Positions 36,807-44,295 of a DNA stretch of 64,000 nt are shown piece by piece. Every line of letters begins with the position of its first letter. Position 1 is the stretch's first letter. The notes beneath the pieces are model-generated. The model had not been told where the DNA came from. It saw only the letters and a list, made by a program, of their open reading frames with translations, and made no database searches. A program made the position numbers and the translations under genes. This stretch comes from a bacterium (lineage in GTDB: Bacteria; UBP6; JAFGXH01), in contig JAMOQH010000141.1 in NCBI GenBank assembly GCA_027064085.1, forward strand, positions 23,429 to 87,428, in the 5' to 3' direction.

Positions 36807-37307
36807 TTATTTTTTAAACCATGAGTTAGGAAGTCTGACTTTATTTACCTTATCATCATAAAAAGAAAGTCCTACATAATCCTCCTCACCTCCATAATAC
36901 CAATAATAATCCGTAATTTGATCAGGTTTACCTAATTCCATTAAAACCGCAGCCTTACCGTAACCTTTAAAACTCTTCCAAAATTTCATTTTCTCTATTA
37001 AATCTGTTGGCACTTCAACAAGTTTTTTAGAAGAATCAGAAAATTTCTTGGCTTGTTTTGGGTTACTTAATATCTCTTCTAAATCATTTACCCTATTTTG
37101 TAATTTTTTAATATCCTCATAAATAGGGGACAAATCAACTTTACTTTTTTCTTCATTCCCTTTTGCAAGAGATACTGATTTATCATCTATGAGCATATCC
37201 TGATTTTTCTCTGGTTTAACAAAGTAAGCCTTAAAACTATTACCACATTCAAAGCAAAAATTAGCCTTATCTTCACATTTAGTATTACATTTACTACATA
37301 TTTTCAT
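36807..37307 (-). CDS. Zinc-ribbon protein with C-terminal SmpA/OmlA-like segment
   Basis: A 166-residue protein starting with a zinc ribbon (Cys4-x2-Cys7 and Cys18-x2-Cys21), then a charged linker with a short coiled coil (DIKKLQNRVNDLEEIL), then a compact C-terminal module FWKSFKGYGKAAVLMELGKPDQITDYYWYYGG followed by YVGLSFYDDKV. This last part resembles the BamE/SmpA-type beta-lactamase-inhibitor-like fold (the G-x-x-L-G-x-P pattern), normally a protein-binding module. AAGGGGG precedes the ATG. Function in the operon is unknown. Confidence 0.65.
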   Translation of the reverse strand: MKICSKCNTKCEDKANFCFECGNSFKAYFVKPEKNQDMLIDDKSVSLAKGNEEKSKVDLSPIYEDIKKLQNRVNDLEEILSNPKQAKKFSDSSKKLVEVPTDLIEKMKFWKSFKGYGKAAVLMELGKPDQITDYYWYYGGEEDYVGLSFYDDKVNKVRLPNSWFKK

Positions 37308-37316
37308 ATTTCCCCC

Positions 37317-37841
37317 TTAAAATCCTTTATAGATATCAAATCCAAGCATTATTATCAAAATAATTAATAAAAAAATCATCATATTGGTTTTTAAAGCCAA
37401 ATCATCTTTTTTCTGAATTTCATTATCTTCAGTTTCTATTTCAATAATTTCTTTTTTTTCTTTATCTATTACCCCACCTTCAATTATTTCTTCTATAACT
37501 CTTGCTTCTTTATTATCAACAGGACTAACCCTTTTATCTAATTTATCCTTTAATAAAGCCACCTTATCCTTAAATTCGTCATCTTCGTCACTAATAGCAG
37601 GAAATACAGTTTGATAAAATTTTAACAACTTTAAAGAAGTATTGTTACATTCAACAACAATATCAATAATATCATCAAGTTCATCTTCTGTTTCTATATT
37701 AGAAATATTCTCTAAATTAATATCATCTATTATAAATTTAGCAAGCTCTGCTGATAATTTATCCTTTTCTATAGAATTATCTTTCTCTTCATTCCATATT
37801 TTCCACAAACCATTAACTTGATGCTTTAAACTTTCATTCAT
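37317..37841 (-). CDS. C-tail-anchored acidic protein
   Basis: A 174-residue acidic helical protein with a single hydrophobic helix at the extreme C-terminus (NMMIFLLIILIIMLGFDIY), so probably tail-anchored in the inner membrane with the bulk in the cytoplasm. The start at 37841 is chosen because GGAG lies 8 nt upstream and because the same 25-bp initiation region precedes the neighbouring gene at 38160; an in-frame ATG 14 codons earlier overlaps the previous gene and lacks a ribosome site. It is the only clear membrane anchor in the large operon and may localise part of the complex. Confidence 0.65.
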   Translation of the reverse strand: MNESLKHQVNGLWKIWNEEKDNSIEKDKLSAELAKFIIDDINLENISNIETEDELDDIIDIVVECNNTSLKLLKFYQTVFPAISDEDDEFKDKVALLKDKLDKRVSPVDNKEARVIEEIIEGGVIDKEKKEIIEIETEDNEIQKKDDLALKTNMMIFLLIILIIMLGFDIYKGF

Positions 37842-38175
37842 TTTACATGCTCCATTTTCAATATTTATCAATTTCATCTTCAAGTATTTTTACCCTTAAT
37901 AATATTTTAGAAATCTCCTCTCTTAAGTAAAATGTCTCTGATTTTAATTTTGAAACTTCTTCATTTAATTTATGATTCGCATAAATACTATTAATTTCAA
38001 TTGTTTTCTTCTCATTTTCAGATTCAACTAATTTATACTCTAATTGCATTACCTTATACTCTAATTTCATTACAGATTTAAAATCATAATCATCAATATT
38101 CCTTGAACTTATATACTCATCTTCTGGCTCAACAAAAAATAATTTACTATTTTCATTCATTTTACATGCTCCATT
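37832..38175. repeat. Duplicated 25-bp translation-initiation region
   Basis: An identical 25-bp sequence occurs at 37832-37856 and 38151-38175. In both places it provides the GGAG site and the ATG-AAT-GAA start of a small gene. At 38151-38175 it also encodes the last codons of the Hsp70 gene, so the other copy is probably a duplicate of the Hsp70 3' end. The 319-bp period equals the 100-residue gene between them. Confidence 0.85.
37858..38160 (-). CDS. Small coiled-coil protein
   Basis: A 100-residue, strongly helical protein with heptad-like repeats (KLEYKVMQLEYKLVESENEK and later FYLREEISKILLRVKILEDEI). No enzymatic motif. It starts MNENSKLFF with the ATG overlapping the Hsp70 stop (ATGA), so it is co-translated with Hsp70. 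It could be a co-chaperone-like or oligomerisation partner; this is inferred from context. Confidence 0.6.
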   Translation of the reverse strand: MNENSKLFFVEPEDEYISSRNIDDYDFKSVMKLEYKVMQLEYKLVESENEKKTIEINSIYANHKLNEEVSKLKSETFYLREEISKILLRVKILEDEIDKY

Positions 38176-39719
38176 AAATCACCTAAATTTATTTTATTTT
38201 CTTTTCCTTCATTTTTATCTTTAATGTGAATATAATAACATCTATTTTCATCCATAGAAAATGCTATTTGCCATTTATTTCCCCATACAGGATTGGGTAA
38301 ATACTTACTTAAAGGAGATAATTCAAAAGGAATATGACCATTTTCAGAATCAATAAAAAGCTTCATTGACCTCTTAAAGGCATCCCTATTAGGCAAACCG
38401 ATATACTCTTCCTTATAATTTGCAATTTTAGAATCTTTTAAAGAAATACCTTTATTTAAAGAAATAAAATCAACTTTATTTTTATTTTCATCATAAGTTG
38501 TAATTCCAATACTCAAAGGTACAACAGTATCCAGCGATATTAATCCAGCTGATAAAATAGCAGCCCCTTTCGCTATTGCAAGGTTTTTATCACTGTCAAT
38601 AAAAGTAGAATCAAATCTAAAATCAGTTGATGCAACCGATGAAAAGAAATCCATAATAGTTTTTTCTACTAAATAGAAATTACAGAATCCACCAACAAGT
38701 AAAACCCTAAATTTATCAGGATTATTTACATCAATATTATGACTAGAAAATGTTTTTGAGATTTCATCAAGTTTTTCTATTATGATATTTTTTATTTTAT
38801 CATCAAAAACCTTACATAAATTACTAGGTTTACAAGGATTTCCACTTACAGTAAATAATTTTCTATTTCTAGATTGCTCTTTTAAATAACGAGGAATATT
38901 TTTATCCAAAGTAGTTTTTTGACTAATTTTTTTGTACTCAAAATCTATAATTGCCTCATAATATTCCTCACTTGAAGAGTGGACATAATTATTTTCTTCA
39001 AAAATATTTTGAACAACTGCATCATCATAGGCAACCCCTGCACTCCCTAATGATTCATGAGTTAATTTGCCTGCACCACTTGATTCAAGTATTTTTACTT
39101 CTGCTTTACTTAATTTTGATAAACTAATATCAAGAGTTCCACCTCCAAAATCACAAACAAGTAAATGCCCTGTAAAATGAGTATTGTAATTTTTATGATA
39201 TAAATATGAATAATAAGCAGACGCAGCAACAGGCTCACTTACAAGTTTAACATTTTGTCCTATATTTTTCTTGCATATTTCTAGTAAAGTTTCACGCCCT
39301 TTATGATTTCCATCTTTAAGCCATATTTCAGGAACTGTAACAGTAAAACTCTTTATATCACTTTTAGAAAATTTTTGTGTTTTGCAATATTCATCAATAA
39401 GATATGAAATATATTTTTCAGCTATTTCTACTGGTGTTTCTTTAGAATTTTCAGGCCAGTCAAACTCCTCTAAAATATCAGAATCAGTTTCCTGTAAAAG
39501 CATTTTAAACTTTGAATAAACATCATATTCAGTATTTCCTGTTTTACCTTTTGCATCATCTCCAATTGAGATATCACCATCTTCTTTAGAAACAGCAAAG
39601 TAAGAAGGAATATACTTTTCCATTGAGGCTAATTCAAAATTCATTATACTATCGGTATTTTCATCATAATATGCAATAATACTATTTGTAGTTCCAAAAT
39701 CTAATCCTATATTTTTCAT
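38157..39719 (-). CDS. Hsp70/DnaK-family chaperone-like ATPase
   Basis: The 520-residue protein has an actin/Hsp70 ATPase domain: phosphate-1 loop DFGTTNS (residues 7-13), VSEPVAAS, the phosphate-2 loop DFGGGTLDIS starting at Asp190, and the adenosine motif LLVGGFCN around 335. The first roughly 400 residues match the ATPase domain and the remainder is a short, divergent substrate-binding domain without the long lid, so it is clearly shorter than housekeeping DnaK (about 640). No dnaJ or grpE is nearby. It lies between a double AAA+ ATPase and small coiled-coil/zinc-ribbon genes in the 18-gene operon and probably serves assembly or regulated disassembly of that system. Confidence 0.88.
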   Translation of the reverse strand: MKNIGLDFGTTNSIIAYYDENTDSIMNFELASMEKYIPSYFAVSKEDGDISIGDDAKGKTGNTEYDVYSKFKMLLQETDSDILEEFDWPENSKETPVEIAEKYISYLIDEYCKTQKFSKSDIKSFTVTVPEIWLKDGNHKGRETLLEICKKNIGQNVKLVSEPVAASAYYSYLYHKNYNTHFTGHLLVCDFGGGTLDISLSKLSKAEVKILESSGAGKLTHESLGSAGVAYDDAVVQNIFEENNYVHSSSEEYYEAIIDFEYKKISQKTTLDKNIPRYLKEQSRNRKLFTVSGNPCKPSNLCKVFDDKIKNIIIEKLDEISKTFSSHNIDVNNPDKFRVLLVGGFCNFYLVEKTIMDFFSSVASTDFRFDSTFIDSDKNLAIAKGAAILSAGLISLDTVVPLSIGITTYDENKNKVDFISLNKGISLKDSKIANYKEEYIGLPNRDAFKRSMKLFIDSENGHIPFELSPLSKYLPNPVWGNKWQIAFSMDENRCYYIHIKDKNEGKENKINLGDLMEHVK

Positions 39720-39730
39720 TATTCTCCCTT

Positions 39731-42361
39731 TTATAATCTTTCTGGAATATCCTCTGCTAATAATTTTACTAAATCATCTTTTGATAAATCCACATTTTCA
39801 TTTTCTAAAATTCTTTCTCCCAAATTTTCTACCATTAAATTAAAACAATTAATCGCATCACCTGCATTTCCAAAATTTTCTTTTTTTAATTTCTTTGTTT
39901 TTAAAAATAAATCAAGTAAAGCCTGCTTTAATCTTTCATCAAGAATATATTCCTGCTTTTTTGCATAATTTTTTATAACAGTAAATAATTCATCAGAAGT
40001 AAAATCATCAAAGATTATTTTTCTTGAAAATCTTCTGTCTAGCCCCGAATTATTATTTAAGAAATTATTCATTTCTTTTGAATAACCTGCACCTATAATT
40101 AACAAATTTCCATTATATTTAGTCATTGCAGGCACTAATACATTATTAATAACATCTTTTCCATAGCTTTCTCCTAAACTTCCCTCTGTTAAGCCATAAA
40201 TTTCATCAATAAATAATATCCCACCCATAGCATCTTCTATTAATTTCTGGGCTTTAACTTCACTATCTCCAACAACATTAGCTATTAAATCTTTTGCACT
40301 AACATCAAGTAATTTATCAGATGGTAAAACCCCTAGTCCATTTAGTAGTTTTCCCATTAACCTAGCCACAGTTGTTTTTCCAGTTCCAGGATTTCCAATA
40401 AATAGCATATGCAAATTTTGATTTTTTAAAACTTTAAGTCCTTTCTTTTCACGAATTTTATTTAACTTAACTCCCTTTATTAATTTATTAATTTGATTTT
40501 TAACAGAATTTAACCCTGTCATAGAATTCAACTCTTCTAAAACCTCTTCAAAGGAGCTTTTACTATTTATAGAAATGTATTTTCTCATAAAATTAGGAAT
40601 ATCATCTAAAATAAATTTATTTATATCTATTTTTTCATTATTTTTACTATTTCTTATTCGTTTTCTTCGTTTATTATCCATCCCTTTATAAACATCTTCT
40701 TTTACAGCTCTTGCATTCCCAAAATCTTCATCACTTTGATTTGCTGCATGCCATTTATTAATAATTAAAGGTAATTTTTTAGATAATTCATCAGTCATAT
40801 TTTTTTTATTTTTTAAAATAGTATCTTTTAAAATCTCATACAACACATCAGAGTTAAAATTAGGAATTGTAATTATATTGTGTTCTGAAAACCTTGACTT
40901 AAAGCCTGGATTAGAATTAATAACCTCATCAATGTGCTTAGGATATCCTGCAAAAATTACAGAAAACTCACCTTTATGATTTTCCATAGCCTCAAGTATT
41001 GTTTCAAGAGCTTCCATTCCGAAATCATTTTCTCCACCCTGTAATAAACGATATGCTTCATCAACAAAAAGTATTCCTCCCATAGCCTGATTTATTAATT
41101 GTGAAGTTTTTATAGCAGTATGTCCAACATAAGCAGCAACTAAATCTTCTCTAGAAGCTTTTACAAGATGCCCTAATTTTAATAAACCATTTTCTCGAAA
41201 TATTTCACCAAGCAATCTAGCAATAGTTGTTTTACCTGTTCCAGGAGAGCCTTTTAAGGCAAGATGTAAGTTTATAGCTATTGTTTTCTTTTTATTTACC
41301 GAAACTCTATCAAGAAAAAAATGAGGAATTTTTATTATTTCAGCCTGTATATTATCAGCCCCCCCCCTTAATTCATTAATTTCATCAATAAAATCATCAA
41401 TTTTATCTTTAATAACATTGATTCCACGCATTTTAGATAATTTTTCTGCTGCTGATTCTTCATTGAGAGTTACACCTGAAAGCTCTGTAAAAGTTTTTTC
41501 AGAAAAGTCTTTTTTTTCATTTAATATTCTTGCAAATTCCTGTAAAGATATTTTATTAGAAACAGAATAAGATGTTATTTTAGGTAAATACTCATCAAAC
41601 ATAGCCCAATCTATTTTATAATCATACTTAATTCTATAATAATTAATTGTATTTTTAATCTCATCAATAAGAGGATAACTTACAGGATAAACAGAATCAG
41701 ATAAATGATTATTTAAATTAAACATTTTTGAATATAAAAACTGCCATTGCTGATTTCTTTGAAATATTAATTCAAATTGCTCTCCTTGTAAATCAGGTAA
41801 AATAAAAATACAAATATTATTATTTTCATGTCCAAAATTTAACCAACTAGTAAAATTTGCAGCCATCTGCCTTCTTGCATTAGCTTCAAAATTATTAAAA
41901 AAATCAAAAGCATCAGATAATATTACCGCAGTTTTAATTTCTTTTTGTTGCATTATTTCATCTAGTTTTGCAACAACATTTAAGTCATTCATTAATCCAA
42001 AAGAGTAAACTCCGTTTCTTGTATTTAAATTATTTTTAGCTATAGTATCTTTTGATGCCTTTGCTAACAAAAGCCCTCTTTTTCCTAAAGGACCTTTAGG
42101 TATTAAACTATTTGTTTTTAATTTTTTTTCAAATTTCTTTTTAGAGTCTAAAATTATATCATAAGATGTCTTTTCATAAGTATATATTTTATTTTTGGGA
42201 TTATATAAGGCAATTCTCTCATATCCTTTTGATTTTAATTGATAAAAAATTAATTCATCAAGTTTCCTAAATTTTAAATCATCAGAGCAGTATTCATCAT
42301 GAGTATTTCCATATAAGAAAAAAAAACGCTCATGAATATTTTCAAAAAAAGATTTTCTCAT
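39731..42361 (-). CDS. Double AAA+ ATPase of the CbxX/CfqX (SpoVK) type
   Basis: An 876-residue protein with an N-terminal region of about 300 residues related in layout to an inactive ATPase or nuclease module (VKTAVILSDAFDFFNN), followed by two CbxX/CfqX-like AAA+ domains. Walker A motifs are GSPGTGKT at 371-378 and GNPGTGKT at 656-663; Walker B motifs read GGILFVDEAYRL and GGILFIDEIYGL; arginine-finger segments are FKSRFSEH and LDRRFSRK. Relatives include Rubisco activase CbxX, ESX-secretion EccA and sporulation SpoVK, all of which remodel protein complexes. A G9 tract at 41359-41367 sits just before the first AAA+ domain, so a one-base slip would remove both ATPase domains. The ribosome site is weak. 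Confidence 0.88.
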   Translation of the reverse strand: MRKSFFENIHERFFFLYGNTHDEYCSDDLKFRKLDELIFYQLKSKGYERIALYNPKNKIYTYEKTSYDIILDSKKKFEKKLKTNSLIPKGPLGKRGLLLAKASKDTIAKNNLNTRNGVYSFGLMNDLNVVAKLDEIMQQKEIKTAVILSDAFDFFNNFEANARRQMAANFTSWLNFGHENNNICIFILPDLQGEQFELIFQRNQQWQFLYSKMFNLNNHLSDSVYPVSYPLIDEIKNTINYYRIKYDYKIDWAMFDEYLPKITSYSVSNKISLQEFARILNEKKDFSEKTFTELSGVTLNEESAAEKLSKMRGINVIKDKIDDFIDEINELRGGADNIQAEIIKIPHFFLDRVSVNKKKTIAINLHLALKGSPGTGKTTIARLLGEIFRENGLLKLGHLVKASREDLVAAYVGHTAIKTSQLINQAMGGILFVDEAYRLLQGGENDFGMEALETILEAMENHKGEFSVIFAGYPKHIDEVINSNPGFKSRFSEHNIITIPNFNSDVLYEILKDTILKNKKNMTDELSKKLPLIINKWHAANQSDEDFGNARAVKEDVYKGMDNKRRKRIRNSKNNEKIDINKFILDDIPNFMRKYISINSKSSFEEVLEELNSMTGLNSVKNQINKLIKGVKLNKIREKKGLKVLKNQNLHMLFIGNPGTGKTTVARLMGKLLNGLGVLPSDKLLDVSAKDLIANVVGDSEVKAQKLIEDAMGGILFIDEIYGLTEGSLGESYGKDVINNVLVPAMTKYNGNLLIIGAGYSKEMNNFLNNNSGLDRRFSRKIIFDDFTSDELFTVIKNYAKKQEYILDERLKQALLDLFLKTKKLKKENFGNAGDAINCFNLMVENLGERILENENVDLSKDDLVKLLAEDIPERL
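41359..41367 (-). repeat. G9 homopolymer in the double-AAA+ gene
   Basis: Nine consecutive G on the coding strand encode Arg332-Gly333-Gly334 and the first base of Ala335. In a genome this AT-rich, a G9 run in a coding sequence is unusual and is the typical form of a slipped-strand phase-variation tract. It could also be a sequencing hot spot. Confidence 0.8.
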
Positions 42362-42363
42362 CT

Positions 42364-43671
42364 TTATTTACTAAGCTTTGTTTTAAATTTTTCAAAATCA
42401 AGTTTTGTTTCATCTTGACATGATTTATCTTCTGTACCTGCCTTACAAACAGGAGTAGAACACTCAACACCTAAATACTGGGTTGTTTCGAGAATCTCCT
42501 TTAATCTTTCCTGTCTATAATTCTCATCATTTCTACTTCTATCAAAAAATGAAACATTAATACTATTTCTAATACTATCCTCTGATTCCTCCGGAGAATA
42601 TTTTATAACAATTTCATCATCTCCCATTCCAAACTTAATATGTAAGGGGTTTCTTAAATCCTCCTTTTCATAAATAGCTTCTTTTAGCACCCAGCCTTTT
42701 TGTTCAAATTTAGATGCAAGTACCTCTGCAAGATCTCCTCTTACCTGAGAAGAAAATACTGAATTTCTAGCTTTATTAACGGTCGTTTCAATTTTATTCT
42801 CATATTCATTTATTTCTTTAGCCATTATTTCTAAATTTTCCAAAGAAAGATTATTTTTATCTTTTTTAAAATTATCTTTAATTTCATTTAGCTCTTTTAA
42901 GAGTAATGAAATATCTCCTTTACTCCAATAATCAACATCAACATCAAATTTTTCAACTCCGTTACTTGTATTAAACTCAAATTCAACATTTTTACTATTT
43001 TCACAATTATCAATAAAATCTTTAATATCAACTTCAATATTTTCATAAAGAATATTCCATTCTGCTTCTTTAAGTTCAAGCTCCATTCTTAATTGCTGTG
43101 CATCAAGAAAAATATTTTGTGCACTTGAAACAGCTGCCTGATAAATGCCATTGTTTATATTTGAAACAACAGATGTATTTACTTTTTGAATTAACTGATT
43201 TAACTGACCTGGCATAAATTTATCATGACGATAGTTTTGTTCAATAAATTCGAGTAATTTACTTGTATCACTTAACCATTGATTAGCAAGCTCAAGTGAT
43301 TTAATTTCAGTATCTTGTAATGCACCGATTTGAGATTGTAATTGACTTGTAACATTACTAAACTCATTTGATAAATTCTTTAACTCCACTCTTAAATTTT
43401 TGATATCACTAGATTGAGCCTTTAGTTTATTATTAAAATTACTCTTCATGTTATTTATTGTATTAATATGATTTTTTTCCATATTTTTTATATTAGATGA
43501 TAAAGAATCAATATATTTCTTTTGAGTATTTAAGTTTTTTTGCAATTCCTTATTTCTTTGTCTAGTCTGCTCATCTCTATATTCATTTCTATTATTTCTT
43601 CTTTGATTTCTACTGTTACTACCAAAAATCGAACCAAAAATATTCCCAATAAAATCTAATTCTCCACTCAT
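42364..43671 (-). CDS. Coiled-coil protein of unknown function
   Basis: A 435-residue protein. Residues 30-110 form a long coiled coil (for example SSDIKNLRVELKNLSNEFSN), followed by a helical middle and a C-terminal globular part (RGDLAEVLASKFEQKGWVLKEAIYEKED, then DDEIVIKYSPEE) ending with three cysteines (CSTPVC and SCQDE). I do not recognise the family. The start at 43671 has GGGAGAGG upstream; an in-frame TTG at 43683 would include the ribosome site. Located between the radical-SAM and double-AAA+ genes, it may be a structural subunit. Confidence 0.65.
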   Translation of the reverse strand: MSGELDFIGNIFGSIFGSNSRNQRRNNRNEYRDEQTRQRNKELQKNLNTQKKYIDSLSSNIKNMEKNHINTINNMKSNFNNKLKAQSSDIKNLRVELKNLSNEFSNVTSQLQSQIGALQDTEIKSLELANQWLSDTSKLLEFIEQNYRHDKFMPGQLNQLIQKVNTSVVSNINNGIYQAAVSSAQNIFLDAQQLRMELELKEAEWNILYENIEVDIKDFIDNCENSKNVEFEFNTSNGVEKFDVDVDYWSKGDISLLLKELNEIKDNFKKDKNNLSLENLEIMAKEINEYENKIETTVNKARNSVFSSQVRGDLAEVLASKFEQKGWVLKEAIYEKEDLRNPLHIKFGMGDDEIVIKYSPEESEDSIRNSINVSFFDRSRNDENYRQERLKEILETTQYLGVECSTPVCKAGTEDKSCQDETKLDFEKFKTKLSK

Positions 43672-43689
43672 AACCTCTCCCAATCATAA

Positions 43690-44295
43690 TTAATTTATAA
43701 ATTTACTATTCCATTCTTTTAAAAATTTCTTTCCAGGAACTCCCGAAAAATGTATTTTATCTTTTTTAAAAAACATTTCTATCTTTCTTCCGTTTACCCC
43801 ATATAAGTCAAGATAATTTTCATATCTACAAGATAAGGGAATAATCTTCTGATTTGAAGACCCCCTTAAACTTTTTCCATCATCTAATTTGCTATTATAT
43901 TCACCATCAATCAACAAATCAATATTTTTTAATAAATTATTTATATCTTCATTATTTTTTATTTTCAACTCCTCTAAAGTATATCCAGTATATAAAATAA
44001 TACCATAATCATTTATCTTTTTTAAGTTATTAATAAGAATATTCAGATTTTTTGCCTGTAAAAAAGGCTCCCCTCCACTTATTGTTAAACCTTCAATATT
44101 TTTATTTTCTGAAATTAAAGAGGTTAATTCAGGTATTTTATATTTTTTACCTCCAGTCATTGATTTAGAGCGTGGAGATAAACATCCTTCACAATTTTTA
44201 TTACAACCTTGTAACCAAATAGCAAACCTCTTAAATGGCCCTAACGTTTCTGTTTCTTCCAATAAATTATAAATTTGTAAACTTTCTTTAATCAT
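43690..44295 (-). CDS. Radical-SAM protein, NrdG-like activase family
   Basis: A 201-residue protein with the iron-sulfur-binding Cys31-x3-Cys35-x2-Cys38 (GCNKNCEGC) after IWLQG and the SAM-binding ISGGEPFLQ motif, the layout of anaerobic ribonucleotide reductase activating proteins (NrdG) and of pyruvate-formate-lyase-activating enzymes. No nrdD partner is in the window and the cell has a class II enzyme, so activation of NrdD is not the obvious role. Inside a conflict-type operon it may activate or modify another protein by glycyl-radical or related chemistry. It overlaps the DUF2357 gene by 8 bp. Confidence 0.82.
   Translation of the reverse strand: MIKESLQIYNLLEETETLGPFKRFAIWLQGCNKNCEGCLSPRSKSMTGGKKYKIPELTSLISENKNIEGLTISGGEPFLQAKNLNILINNLKKINDYGIILYTGYTLEELKIKNNEDINNLLKNIDLLIDGEYNSKLDDGKSLRGSSNQKIIPLSCRYENYLDLYGVNGRKIEMFFKKDKIHFSGVPGKKFLKEWNSKFIN

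Noticed and set aside
43690-44295. Calling the radical SAM gene nrdG
   Set aside because: Motifs fit but no nrdD is present, the class II reductase is unlinked, and the gene is buried in a different operon.
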